Source: Bacillota bacterium (lineage in GTDB: Bacteria > Bacillota > Clostridia > Lachnospirales > Lachnospiraceae). From it: DNA of 64,000 bases. This document shows, piece by piece, positions 20,383 through 28,813 of the stretch (the stretch's first letter is position 1; the number at the start of each line of letters is the position of its first letter). The stretch spans positions 18,677-82,676 of the forward strand of contig JAEZKA010000027.1 of assembly GCA_023436225.1 (NCBI GenBank), in the 5' to 3' direction. A program made the position numbers and the translations under genes. The notes below the pieces were generated by a model. It saw only the letters and a program-made list of their open reading frames with translations, was not told the origin of the DNA and did not search any database.

Positions 20383-20682
20383 TTATAATTGGAGTGCCAA
20401 CATTACGATATTAGCTATCACTACAATTGTGCTTACCGCGATGAATTTAATCTGCTCCCATTTCGCCTTACGATTTCCCATAAAAAAGAGTAACAGTATG
20501 ATTCCTACTGTAATCAACATATAGGTTAGCTTAGGCATGGTATTACCTAATCCTCCACGGAAGCTTAACTGAGTAGCGATCCTATCCGGCAGTCTAGAAT
20601 AAGCATAGGCATCAAATAACAACGTGATTACCAGATAGATTCCATTCAGTATCGGATATATATTTTTCTTGATTTTATTCAT
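20383..20682 (-). CDS. Small membrane protein, DUF1648/SdpI-like
   Basis: A 99-aa protein with three predicted membrane segments: residues about 10-28, 52-68 and 78-97. The loop SRLPDRIATQLSFRGGLGNT resembles the DUF1648 motif (LPD-I-x-HF-x-x-G) found in SdpI-like immunity or sensor proteins, but the second helix pair of SdpI is missing. The ATG is preceded by AGGGGGAGTG. Single gene with its own terminator. Function not known. Confidence 0.6.
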   Translation of the reverse strand: MNKIKKNIYPILNGIYLVITLLFDAYAYSRLPDRIATQLSFRGGLGNTMPKLTYMLITVGIILLLFFMGNRKAKWEQIKFIAVSTIVVIANIVMLALQL

Positions 20683-20892
20683 GTTTTCTCACTCCCCCTC
20701 TGCTTCTCTTCCAAAAGTATTCATATTAATTGCTTTCTTTGCTACCCATGATTATATTCTACTCCGCGCCAGAATGCAATCCTCTGTATCTTAGTCTAAC
20801 AATTGAATTATGTTTCAAGTCCCCTGGGTCGCCATTAGGTGCCTTTGATATGTGTTTTTAAGGTTCTTATTTTGAAAAATTCTCTCTTTAGA

Positions 20893-20921
20893 TTGACATT
20901 TTTTTAACAATGTACTATACT
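20893..20921 (+). promoter_or_regulatory. Sigma-A promoter of the sensory hydrogenase operon
   Basis: TTGACA (20893-20898), a 17-base spacer and TATACT (20916-20921), about 60 bases before the first gene. A near-consensus housekeeping promoter. Confidence 0.75.
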
Positions 20922-20980
20922 AGTATGGATTAATCTTAAATACTAAAGAAATCGATTAACCATAGGAAGGGAGCTTTTCC

Positions 20981-21223
20981 ATGAATATATCTATCTGTGT
21001 CGGTAGTTCCTGCCACATCAAAGGTTCTTACAATATCATTCAACTTATGAAGAAATCGATAGAAATACACCATCTAGAGGAGAAGGTCAATCTGTCTGCT
21101 GCTTTCTGCCTTGGACGCTGCACAGATGGGGTTACTGTCAAAATCGATGATGAGATCATCTGCGGTTTATCTGCGGAACGTTTCCCTGACTTCTTTGAAC
21201 AATATGTTCTAGCTAAAATGTAA
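20981..21223 (+). CDS. Thioredoxin-like [2Fe-2S] ferredoxin (NuoE/HydC-like)
   Basis: An 80-aa protein with the four-cysteine pattern of thioredoxin-fold [2Fe-2S] ferredoxins: CVGSSCHIKG near the N-terminus and FCLGRCTDGV after the middle. It likely passes electrons to or from the hydrogenase-like protein encoded 87 bases downstream. AAGGGAGC precedes the ATG. Small ferredoxins of this kind commonly precede group C [FeFe]-hydrogenases in clostridia. Confidence 0.85.
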   Translation: MNISICVGSSCHIKGSYNIIQLMKKSIEIHHLEEKVNLSAAFCLGRCTDGVTVKIDDEIICGLSAERFPDFFEQYVLAKM

Positions 21224-21310
21224 CTTTATCATACTCAGTGCTTTTAACAAATCCACTGATAACAATAGAAGCTGCAAATCCAAGCAGCACTACTTAAGAG
21301 GTCGTGAATT

Positions 21311-22993
21311 ATGAATCATTACATACAACTAAAAAAATCAAATTGTAAGAATTGTTATAAATGCATTCGTCATTGTCCTGTGAAATCGATCCGTTTCGCA
21401 GACCATCAAGCTCATATCGTTAAGGAACAATGTATCCTATGCGGTGAATGCTTTGTTGCCTGTCCACAGAATGCCAAGCAGATTCGCAGTGATGTCAGTA
21501 TTGTGAAGGAGATGCTGGCAACGGGTAAACCTGTCTATGCCAGCGTAGCCCCAGCTTTTATTGCAAATTATGCCGGTTCCGATTTATCCTCTTTGGCAAA
21601 CGCCTTATATAAACTAGGTTTTGCAGGTGTGGAAGAGACGGCTCTCGGGGCCACTATCGTGAAAACGGAATATGAAGCCATGATACGCAAGGGAGATGGT
21701 AAAGCTATTATTACCTCCTGTTGCCATACTGTTAACGTATTGATTCAGAAGTATTATCCTGAGGCACTCCCCTATCTGGCCCCGGTATTATCACCGATGC
21801 AGGCTCATTGCAAAAAGCTAAAGGTGGAGCACCCTGACGCCTATACTGTCTTCTTAGGTCCCTGTATCTCTAAGAAGGAAGAAGCAGAGCTTTACCCTGG
21901 AATCGTTGATTGTGTTCTGACCTTTGAAGAGTTATCCTCATGGTTTATGGAAGAAGAAATTGAGGTAACTCCTGTTGCTTCTGACTGCGCCTCCGATCAA
22001 GGCCGAGCCAGGCTTTTTCCTATCCCCGGTGGAATTATACGCTCCATGTTCACCGAGGAATTCGAATATGACTTTATTGCGATTGATGGAATTGACAATT
22101 GCATGAAGGCACTCGCTAACATAGTAAAAGGCGAGCTTCGTAACTGCTTTATCGAGATGAGTGCTTGCTCGGGAAGCTGCATTGGTGGACCTGCAATGGA
22201 CAAAGAGCACCGGATGCCTGTATCCGATTTTATTCGTGTGAACCGCTTCGCAAAGGAGAAGGATTTTGTGCTTCCATATCCCAAACCGGAGCATTTAATC
22301 AAACATTTTAACTACATGGGATGTCATAATCAGATGCCAGGAAGCATTGCCATCGAGGAAATACTGCATAAGATGGGTAAGTCACTTCCGGAGCATGAGT
22401 TAAACTGCGGAAGCTGTGGTTATAATACCTGTCATGAAAAAGCAATTGCGGTTCTCCAAGGAAAAGCAGATTTAACCATGTGTCTTCCCTATCTTAAAGA
22501 GAAAGCCGAGAACTTCTCCGATAATATTATCTATAATATGCCTAACGGAGTTCTTGTTCTCAATGAAGAGCTGGAGGTTCAACAGATTAACCGTGCCGCA
22601 AGACAGATTTTAAGCATCCAGCATAAAAGTGATATCCTCGGCGCACCGGTAGTCCGTATCCTAAACCCCGCTGCATATCTAGAGGTAATGACCAGTGGCC
22701 GTAATATTCATGATAAGCTGAGCTATCTAGCCGACTATGAAAAATATGTGGAGGAAACCATCATATATGATAGGACCTATCACATCATCATTAGTATTAT
22801 GAGAGATATCACAGCAGAAGAAAACGCACGTCTCAAAAAAGAACAGATTAGTAGACAAACTATGGAGATTACAGATAAGGTTATTGAGAAGCAAATGCGT
22901 GTCGTTCAGGAGATTGCCTCTTTGCTTGGAGAGACAACCGCTGAGACCAAGATTGCCCTAACGAATCTGAAGGAGACGCTACGCAATGAATAA
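21311..22993 (+). CDS. Group C (sensory) [FeFe]-hydrogenase with PAS domain
   Basis: A 560-aa protein. Order: two [4Fe-4S] clusters (CKNCYKCIRHCPVKSI, CILCGECFVACPQNAKQ), a hydrogenase domain with the H-cluster cysteines in IITSCCHTVN, FLGPCISKKEEAE and MSACSGSCIGGP, a further Cys-rich cluster (NCGSCGYNTC ... MCLPY), then a PAS domain (MPNGVLVLNEELEVQQINRA) and a C-terminal helix. The PAS domain and the phosphatase neighbour suggest H2 or redox sensing rather than bulk H2 turnover. The L1 loop reads TSCCHT instead of TSCCPxW. It overlaps the next gene by eight bases. Confidence 0.88.
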   Translation: MNHYIQLKKSNCKNCYKCIRHCPVKSIRFADHQAHIVKEQCILCGECFVACPQNAKQIRSDVSIVKEMLATGKPVYASVAPAFIANYAGSDLSSLANALYKLGFAGVEETALGATIVKTEYEAMIRKGDGKAIITSCCHTVNVLIQKYYPEALPYLAPVLSPMQAHCKKLKVEHPDAYTVFLGPCISKKEEAELYPGIVDCVLTFEELSSWFMEEEIEVTPVASDCASDQGRARLFPIPGGIIRSMFTEEFEYDFIAIDGIDNCMKALANIVKGELRNCFIEMSACSGSCIGGPAMDKEHRMPVSDFIRVNRFAKEKDFVLPYPKPEHLIKHFNYMGCHNQMPGSIAIEEILHKMGKSLPEHELNCGSCGYNTCHEKAIAVLQGKADLTMCLPYLKEKAENFSDNIIYNMPNGVLVLNEELEVQQINRAARQILSIQHKSDILGAPVVRILNPAAYLEVMTSGRNIHDKLSYLADYEKYVEETIIYDRTYHIIISIMRDITAEENARLKKEQISRQTMEITDKVIEKQMRVVQEIASLLGETTAETKIALTNLKETLRNE

Positions 22994-24158
22994 TCTATGT
23001 ACCGATATCGGATATCACAGCTTGAATAAGAATGGCGAACAATTATGCGGAGATCGCGTAGAGGTTGTAGAGGGTATAGACGGCTCTGTGGTCATGGTAC
23101 TGGCAGATGGACTTGGTAGCGGAGTGAAAGCTAATATCCTCTCTACCCTAACCTCAAAGATAATTTCAACGATGATGGCGAACCATATGACCATAGAGGA
23201 CTGTGTTACCACCGTAGCCTCTACTCTGCCGGTTTGTGAGAAACGAGGCATCGCCTATTCGACCTTCACAATCATTCAAGTAGTGGATAATAAATATGTC
23301 GAAATAATCCAATATGATAATCCGCATGTTATCCTTCTGAGAGATGGCGTCAATTGCGATTATGAAAAAGTCAGTATGCAGATTGGTGACAAGAATATCT
23401 TTCAATCTAAAATAGAGCTATCCCCCGGTGATGTACTCGTAGCTATGAGTGATGGTGCAGTATATGCCGGTGTGGGAAAAACCTTGAATTTCGGATGGCA
23501 ACGGGATAATATCATAGAATTTTTGGAGGCAGTGTACGAAAGCACTTATTCTTCCAAAATGATAGCAACAATATTACTAGACCAATGCTCACAGCTATAC
23601 GGCGGATTACCCGGTGATGATACGACAATTGCAGCTGTTAGAATCCGCAACCGTCAGCCGATTAATTTATTGATTGGCCCTCCCTCCGATCCAAAAGATT
23701 TACATAAGATGCTGTCCCTTTTCTTTGCAAAAGAAGGTAAGCATATCGTCTGTGGCGGAACCACCGCTTCGCTGGCTGCTGAGTTCTTAAACAAGGATAT
23801 GGTGACCGGAATTGATTATCCAGATCCCGAGATTCCTCCTATCTCCAAGGTAGAGGGGATCGATCTGGTGACTGAAGGCGTTATCACTATGAGTAAAGTA
23901 CTTCAATATGCCAAAAGCTATCTGGAGGATAATGAGTATTATCTACATTGGAGCAGTAGAAAGGACGGAGCCTCCCTCATCACCCAGCTACTGTTTGAAG
24001 AGGCGACGGATATTAATTTTTATGTTGGACGGGCGATCAACCCAGCCCATCAGAATCCGAAGCTACCAATCAATTTTAGCATCAAGATGCGTCTGGTAGA
24101 TGAACTGGCTGACTGTCTTCGAAGTATCGGAAAACGGATTAACGTCATTTATTTTTAA
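22986..24158 (+). CDS. SpoIIE-family (PP2C) serine phosphatase
   Basis: A 390-aa cytoplasmic protein with the PPM fold: metal-binding VLADGLGSG (about residue 37), AMSDGAVYAGVG and the final LPGDDTTIAAVRI. A C-terminal extension of about 170 residues (NLLIGPPSDPKDLHKMLSLF onward) follows. It starts inside the end of the hydrogenase gene, so the two are surely co-expressed. The likely scheme is that the hydrogenase/PAS protein senses H2 or redox state and this phosphatase relays it to an unknown phosphoprotein. Confidence 0.88.
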   Translation: MNNLCTDIGYHSLNKNGEQLCGDRVEVVEGIDGSVVMVLADGLGSGVKANILSTLTSKIISTMMANHMTIEDCVTTVASTLPVCEKRGIAYSTFTIIQVVDNKYVEIIQYDNPHVILLRDGVNCDYEKVSMQIGDKNIFQSKIELSPGDVLVAMSDGAVYAGVGKTLNFGWQRDNIIEFLEAVYESTYSSKMIATILLDQCSQLYGGLPGDDTTIAAVRIRNRQPINLLIGPPSDPKDLHKMLSLFFAKEGKHIVCGGTTASLAAEFLNKDMVTGIDYPDPEIPPISKVEGIDLVTEGVITMSKVLQYAKSYLEDNEYYLHWSSRKDGASLITQLLFEEATDINFYVGRAINPAHQNPKLPINFSIKMRLVDELADCLRSIGKRINVIYF

Positions 24159-24188
24159 AGGGCTTTGCTGAATGAAAGTATAAATACA

Positions 24189-24264
24189 GAAAGAACAACA
24201 TGCATCCTATACTAGATAATCTTTTAATTAAGATTATCTAGTATAGGATGCATGTTGTTCTTTC
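24189..24264. terminator. Perfect 35-bp inverted repeat between convergent genes
   Basis: GAAAGAACAACATGCATCCT and the next 15 bases (24189-24223) are repeated as an exact reverse complement at 24230-24264 with a 6-base loop (TTAATT). It separates the convergent phosphatase and signal peptidase genes, so it can end both transcripts, but it is longer than usual terminators and its T-tract is poor (CCTTTC). A mobile hairpin element is an alternative. Confidence 0.8.
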
Positions 24265-24321
24265 CTTTCGCATTAGCCTATATATGCAACAACTTTATTT
24301 GAATCAAGAAATCTAAAAATA

Positions 24322-24864
24322 CTATTCACCTAAACCATAATCAATCTTTTCAAACCATTTGAATTTCGGGTATTTGAATAATGCTTTACCTCGGATATCC
24401 TCCAATGGAATATATTTATCAGGCCATAGCCTTGCGTCTCCCGAAACATTCCGGTTATCACCCATCATCCAGTAATGTCCCTCTGGAATCTCATATGGAC
24501 CAAAAGAGCCCTCCATGTATTCCCAAAGATAATCCTCCTTCAAGGGCTTACCATTAATATAAACGACTCCATCCTTGCCTTCCACTGTCTCACCAGGTAA
24601 GCCGATGATTCTCTTGATATAATCATCCCCATCTTCCTCCAATGGATTTGCAAAGACTACGATATCGCCGCGCTCCGGTTTATGAAAAAGATATGCCAGA
24701 CGGAAGACACCTACCTTCTCATCGATAAGAAAGGTTTTTTCCATCGATGGGGTTGGAGAACTGATTGCATAATAAACCCATTTATTAATAGCCATAGCTA
24801 ATATGAAAGCAGCCGCTATGATTAGCACCCAGCTTAAAATTTCTTTCCCAACTTTTTTATTCAT
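24322..24864 (-). CDS. lepB: Type I signal peptidase
   Basis: A 180-aa membrane protease that removes signal peptides from secreted proteins. One N-terminal membrane segment (SWVLIIAAAFILAMAINKWV) is followed by the catalytic Ser motif SPTPSMEKTF, GDIVVF, the catalytic Lys in DYIKRIIGLPGE, and MMGDNRNVSGDARLWP. It follows the second peptidase gene with a 27-base gap; both are probably one operon. The acidic insert PLEEDGDD before the Lys motif differs from its neighbour. Confidence 0.95.
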   Translation of the reverse strand: MNKKVGKEILSWVLIIAAAFILAMAINKWVYYAISSPTPSMEKTFLIDEKVGVFRLAYLFHKPERGDIVVFANPLEEDGDDYIKRIIGLPGETVEGKDGVVYINGKPLKEDYLWEYMEGSFGPYEIPEGHYWMMGDNRNVSGDARLWPDKYIPLEDIRGKALFKYPKFKWFEKIDYGLGE

Positions 24865-24891
24865 AATTTACGTCTCCTCATATGAAATTCG

Positions 24892-25422
24892 CTACTCATA
24901 CTTCACGGAACCAAACCAATGGAAATTTGGATATTTTAGAATGGCTTTTCCCTCAATCTTGTCTCTGGCTAAAAATTTATTCTCCCAATATCTGGAGTCC
25001 TGAGAATTATTACGGTTATCACCCATCATAAAGTAACTGTCTTCCGGAACCTCGTAGGGTCCAAAGTCACTATCTAACGCTTCTTTAACATAAGGCTCCT
25101 CCAAAGGTTCCCCATTGATATATACAAGACCATCCTTGCCTTCAATTGTCTCTCCGGGCATACCGATGATCCGTTTGATATAATCCAGCTCTTCATTATC
25201 CGGATATGGGAAGACAACGATATCACCTCTTCTTGGATCACTCGATAAATAGGATAACCTAGAGGTGACAACCCGGTTACCAATCTCTATCGTATCTTCC
25301 ATGGAGCCTGTAGGTACCTCTACATTATATATAATAAACTCTTTAATTAAAGTAGCTGCAACGATTGCAATCACGAAAACCAGTATCCAGCTGATAACTT
25401 CCTTCATAACCTTTTTACTCAT
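24892..25422 (-). CDS. lepB: Type I signal peptidase (second copy)
   Basis: A 176-aa paralogue of the adjacent gene. Membrane segment SWILVFVIAIVAATLIKEFI, catalytic Ser in VPTGSMEDTI, catalytic Lys in DYIKRIIGMPGE, and MMGDNRNNSQDSRYWENKF. The tandem arrangement with clear divergence points to an old duplication, possibly with different substrate preferences. It is the upstream gene of the pair. Confidence 0.95.
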   Translation of the reverse strand: MSKKVMKEVISWILVFVIAIVAATLIKEFIIYNVEVPTGSMEDTIEIGNRVVTSRLSYLSSDPRRGDIVVFPYPDNEELDYIKRIIGMPGETIEGKDGLVYINGEPLEEPYVKEALDSDFGPYEVPEDSYFMMGDNRNNSQDSRYWENKFLARDKIEGKAILKYPNFHWFGSVKYE

Positions 25423-25630
25423 GGCAATCCCCTTTAGTAATAGAATGCGGAACTTATATGCAATTATACCCTTCCGGTTGTATTTTGTAAATAAGGTTTC
25501 CTACAACATCCACCAAGAACTTCCAATATCATTATCGTTCAGGGGCTCATCAATGTTGATCATATGAGTATTATTTTCAAAGTACGAGATGCTATTATTG
25601 CTATAAAACTAGGCAGCCTGATTATGATTG

Positions 25631-26063
25631 CTATATCTTAGTTACGCTAAACCGAGATGCTACCACTAACCATAAGCCGGGAAAGAACCTCATAATCTGC
25701 CATACCCCTGCACCTTTTAAGCCTAATTCCGGTATAAGTGAGAACTTAGCATTCATGCTTCTGACATCGTCAAACCATACCACATGCTCTACTCCCTCAG
25801 CATTCGTATAATTATAGAAAGGTGCCTGGGCCAACTCATCGAACTGTATCGTCACACCATATTGCACGCCACGTTCGATTGCCTGCTGATTACCGATGGA
25901 TTCAGCAGCTGTCTCTCCCCGTACGAAGGGTAATGGCCAATCATACGCATAATTGGGAATTCCCATCAGAATCTTATTCGGATCTATAACGGATACGCCA
26001 TATTCCAAAACTCTGCGTACATTATTCAGAGGCGCTGTTGCCATAGGAGGGCCATACGTATAT
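25631..26063 (-). CDS. C-terminal segment of an interrupted SleL/YaaH-type glycosidase
   Basis: About 143 codons of the second half of a GH18 spore cortex glycosidase. The frame stays open upstream of ATG 26044 and reads YTYGPPMATAPLNNVRRV, which continues the N-terminal segment found 4.4 kb away (ending MTYEWGYTYA). Blocks NKILMGIPNYAYDWPLPF and HVVWFDDVRSMNAKF, then GAGVWQIMRFFPGLW, are typical of YaaH. It has no start signal of its own and stops normally. It should be functional only after the intervening element is removed. Confidence 0.85.
26053..26063. other. Left junction core of the intervening element
   Basis: CATACGTATAT here matches CATATGTATAT at 30428-30438 in 10 of 11 bases. 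Both lie at the point where the glycosidase reading frame is broken. CGTATATACG (26057-26066) is a perfect palindrome, as often seen at serine recombinase core sites. The crossover probably falls within the shared GTATAT. Confidence 0.7.
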
Positions 26064-26120
26064 ACGCATACCTATCGCAGGTAATGTTGATTACATCATA
26101 TATTAGCAAATTTACAAAGA

Positions 26121-26156
26121 GCCCTGCATATAACCTGACGAGGTAATATGCGGGGC
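26121..26156 (-). terminator. Terminator after the CwlD-like gene
   Basis: GCCCTGCATAT pairs with ATATGCGGGGC (one G-T pair), loop of 14 bases, followed on the minus strand by TCTTTG. It closes the amidase transcript just inside the left end of the element. Confidence 0.6.
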
Positions 26157-26180
26157 ATCTGTTATATTGATATCTACTGG

Positions 26181-26909
26181 CTACTTTTTACTAATCGCTC
26201 TATCCTTACTATAAATATCATCTAGATATTCAATAACTCCCAAATAAACTGCCCATGCAATTTTATTTTGGTATTCATCATTGCATAAAAGCTCTGCTTC
26301 CGCTCTATTTGATAGAAAACCGCATTCAACTATCACCAGAGGGCATTTCGAATTTTTTAGTAAATAGTAGGTACTGTTTGGCTTAGCTAATCTATGATTA
26401 CCATCATTTATGTTCTCCTTTAAACTATCTTGTATCATTTCAGCAAGGATACGTCCTCTCTCTGATTTTTCATAATAAAAAACTTGTGCTCCTCTCGCAG
26501 AACCTTGAGTAAAGCTATTTTGATGTATACTTATCGACAATGTTGCATCACTTGAGTTAATAATTTTTATTCTCTTATTCATATCTTCTTTCTTCATGCC
26601 TTGGCTTGATCTTGAACTTGAAGATAAATCCTTGTCTTCCTCACGTGTCATTATTACTTTAATATCGCGAATTTCCAAAAGATTTTTTATTTTATTCGCT
26701 ACGATTAAATTAATATCTTTTTCTAATACATTATTAATTCCTATCTTGCCTGGATCAAAACCACCATGACCTGCATCAATCACGATAATTGTATTTTCGG
26801 ACTTTTGTTCAGGCAAAAGTTTAAAGACACTAAATTTCCGATCAATCAAGATGACATATGATAACAGAAGTAATAAAAAGATCGAGATTATAATAGTTTT
26901 TTTCTTCAT
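26181..26909 (-). CDS. N-acetylmuramoyl-L-alanine amidase, CwlD-like
   Basis: A 242-aa Amidase_3 enzyme with an N-terminal membrane anchor (residues about 5-22). Zinc and catalytic motifs: VIDAGHGGFDPGKIG (His), NNVLEKDINL (Glu), LSISIHQNSF (His) and VIVECGFLSN (catalytic Glu). The size and the N-terminal anchor fit CwlD, which strips the peptide from muramic acid in the spore cortex so that PdaA can form muramic-delta-lactam. It lies 83 bases after the deacetylase gene. Another sporulation amidase is possible. Confidence 0.8.
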   Translation of the reverse strand: MKKKTIIISIFLLLLLSYVILIDRKFSVFKLLPEQKSENTIIVIDAGHGGFDPGKIGINNVLEKDINLIVANKIKNLLEIRDIKVIMTREEDKDLSSSSRSSQGMKKEDMNKRIKIINSSDATLSISIHQNSFTQGSARGAQVFYYEKSERGRILAEMIQDSLKENINDGNHRLAKPNSTYYLLKNSKCPLVIVECGFLSNRAEAELLCNDEYQNKIAWAVYLGVIEYLDDIYSKDRAISKK

Positions 26910-26992
26910 TATGCATGCCTGAATTTTTATTAATTCATTATATGTTAATACTCCATAATAAAGTAATAAAGATTTACGGTATCAATATATGA

Positions 26993-27874
26993 TTAATTGA
27001 TATGTTTTATAGTAGCCAAGCCTTCCTTCATTAATTTATTCATCGGATAGTTATGGGAGCGACATATTCTTTTTAATCCAAATAAATCATCTTTACTATT
27101 CACACTAATCAGATTTATGCCATAGGTTACAGAAAGAGAGGACTTAAAACCTAATTCCTTCAGAATGATATCCGTGTTGTTACAATATCTACCATATGGA
27201 TATGCAAAGGTATTAGGAGCGATACCGATATGTGACTCAATTTCTTCTTGCAGCTTCATTAAGTCATCGGATAGGAAGGTCTTATATTCTGCATTCGGCT
27301 CGTTCGTCTTTTGGCAACATCCATATCGTCCATTTTTAATCTTATGTAAGTTATAGGAATGGTTCTGTATCTCAGCGAGTCCCGATTCCTGCATCTCTTT
27401 CACTTGATCCCATGTCATATGAGAATAATTAATATTAGCATCGTCAACCCTTGAAAAATCATCTACGCTTTTTCCAATTATCGATAATACTATTTTCATA
27501 TTATATTGCTTTAACAAAGGAAAAACATATCGATATGTACTTAAATAACCATCATCAAACGTTAAAATGATAGGTTTTGGTGGTAGCTCCGTTCCTTCAT
27601 AAACATAATCTATTAAATCTGTCATCGTTATTGTAGAATAGCCGTTTTCTGTTAGATACTTTAAATCTTCCTCAAATTCATATGGGCTAATAACATCTTT
27701 GCCTAAATTTGAATTTTTCACTTGATGGTACATAATGATCGGAACGCATTGGCGCTCTTGTTGGAAGGTAGATATCGTATACTTTACTGTTAAATTCATA
27801 GTGATGTTAATTGTTAATAGAATAAAAATAATAAAGAGTATAATGTCCTTCTTATTAATTTGATAGCTCTTCAT
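26993..27874 (-). CDS. Polysaccharide deacetylase (NodB domain), possibly PdaA-like
   Basis: A 293-aa protein with an N-terminal membrane segment (residues about 10-28) and a NodB fold: PIILTFDDGYLSTYRYVFPL supplies the catalytic Asp pair, AEIQNHSYNLH the metal-binding His, and NTFAYPYGRYCNN the Tyr/Pro/Arg block. A Cys pair (GRYGCCQKT) sits in the middle. Members remove acetyl groups from peptidoglycan or other glycans. Being paired with a CwlD-like amidase, it may carry out the deacetylation step of muramic-delta-lactam synthesis, though classical PdaA differs in sequence. Confidence 0.72.
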   Translation of the reverse strand: MKSYQINKKDIILFIIFILLTINITMNLTVKYTISTFQQERQCVPIIMYHQVKNSNLGKDVISPYEFEEDLKYLTENGYSTITMTDLIDYVYEGTELPPKPIILTFDDGYLSTYRYVFPLLKQYNMKIVLSIIGKSVDDFSRVDDANINYSHMTWDQVKEMQESGLAEIQNHSYNLHKIKNGRYGCCQKTNEPNAEYKTFLSDDLMKLQEEIESHIGIAPNTFAYPYGRYCNNTDIILKELGFKSSLSVTYGINLISVNSKDDLFGLKRICRSHNYPMNKLMKEGLATIKHIN

Positions 27875-28090
27875 AATAAATACCTATTTCCATAGTTATT
27901 ATAGAATACTATGTTATAGTTGTTTAATATACCACTTATTTTTCCTGAATATAGAATAAAATATTATCCTTTCCGATATTCCAATTCATCCGTCTATAAT
28001 AGAGAATTGCTTTAAACATCGGTAATAACCATTTAATTATGTAATGCTAATATGATTTACTAATGCGGCGCTTGATAAGCACCGCTTAAT

Positions 28091-28246
28091 CTAATCCTTT
28101 GATTTTGCCTTAAATACTTCCCTAAACTCGTCCATGTACATTTTTCTCGTTTTCCTCTTAGTCTCTTTCCTCTCAACCCATTCAAGAATAAACTGAGCCT
28201 GTTCGAGATCATCTTCATAGCGTTCATCATTTGATATCACAGTCAT
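28091..28246 (-). CDS. Small charged protein, 51 aa (excision factor candidate)
   Basis: A 51-codon gene starting MTVISNDERYEDDLEQAQ and ending in a very basic run (ERKETKRKTRKMYMDEF), with a strong AGGAGGAAG ribosome site seven bases or so before the ATG. I recognise no family. Its size, charge and place next to the recombinase fit a recombination directionality factor, but this is a guess from context. Confidence 0.6.
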   Translation of the reverse strand: MTVISNDERYEDDLEQAQFILEWVERKETKRKTRKMYMDEFREVFKAKSKD

Positions 28247-28414
28247 ATACTTCCTCCTCTTTTACAACACTTGATATTCTGTGACATTATTAGTATTTCA
28301 AATTATATAATAATTATTTTTGAAATATTTATATATTTTAATGATAGTGTCCTAATCCCTTCTTATACAATTGTTTCGGCTTGTCCCTCCTGCCTTCAAA
28401 CATGATGGCATATT

Positions 28415-28591
28415 TTATCTCCGTTCGGCTTCTCTTTCTTCATTTTTTTGTATCGTCAGCTGCAACTGCATCCTTGCCGCTACTCGGTTTAATACCTCTT
28501 CCGATTGCTCTTTGGTTACATTGTTCTTGGATATGTAATCATCAGTAAAGATAACAGTTGCTTGCCTTATCATCATTGTCTTTAATACCAT
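28415..28591 (-). CDS. Small protein, 58 aa (excision factor candidate)
   Basis: Starts MVLKTMMIRQATVIFTDDYI, with GGAGTG before the ATG; the C-terminal half (VTKEQSEEVLNRVAARMQLQ, then QKNEEREAERR) is predicted as a charged helix. I recognise no family. It is encoded divergently from the recombinase, 220 bases from its start. The directionality factor SprB of SP-beta is of similar size, which makes this the second candidate for that role. Confidence 0.5.
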   Translation of the reverse strand: MVLKTMMIRQATVIFTDDYISKNNVTKEQSEEVLNRVAARMQLQLTIQKNEEREAERR

Positions 28592-28724
28592 AATGATCAC
28601 TCCATGACACTCTTTTCAATATCTTATGTCATTAGGTTCGTACTAGTTTCCATGTAGATACATGATTACCGGTACTTATATATGCTCCATACACGTTTTA
28701 CAATTACTTCCACATGGGTTTATG

Positions 28725-28752
28725 ATATTTTTTTAGGGAATTTCATATTAAT
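28725..28752 (+). promoter_or_regulatory. Sigma-E-like promoter of the recombinase gene
   Basis: ATATT (28725-28729), a 14-base gap and CATATTAAT (28744-28752) fit the early mother-cell sigma-E pattern (ATATT, 14-15 bases, CATA). The -10 departs from the consensus after CATA. It lies about 60 bases before the recombinase start. Confidence 0.45.
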
Positions 28753-28813
28753 ACTAAAGAGGAGATATCTATCTACCTATATCAAATGGGGCTTTTCATC
28801 TGGAGGAATTAAT

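Noticed and set aside
28682..28813. 44-codon N-terminal extension of the serine recombinase
   Set aside because: The resolvase domain starts at 28814, which has a good ribosome site; the extension covers the promoter.
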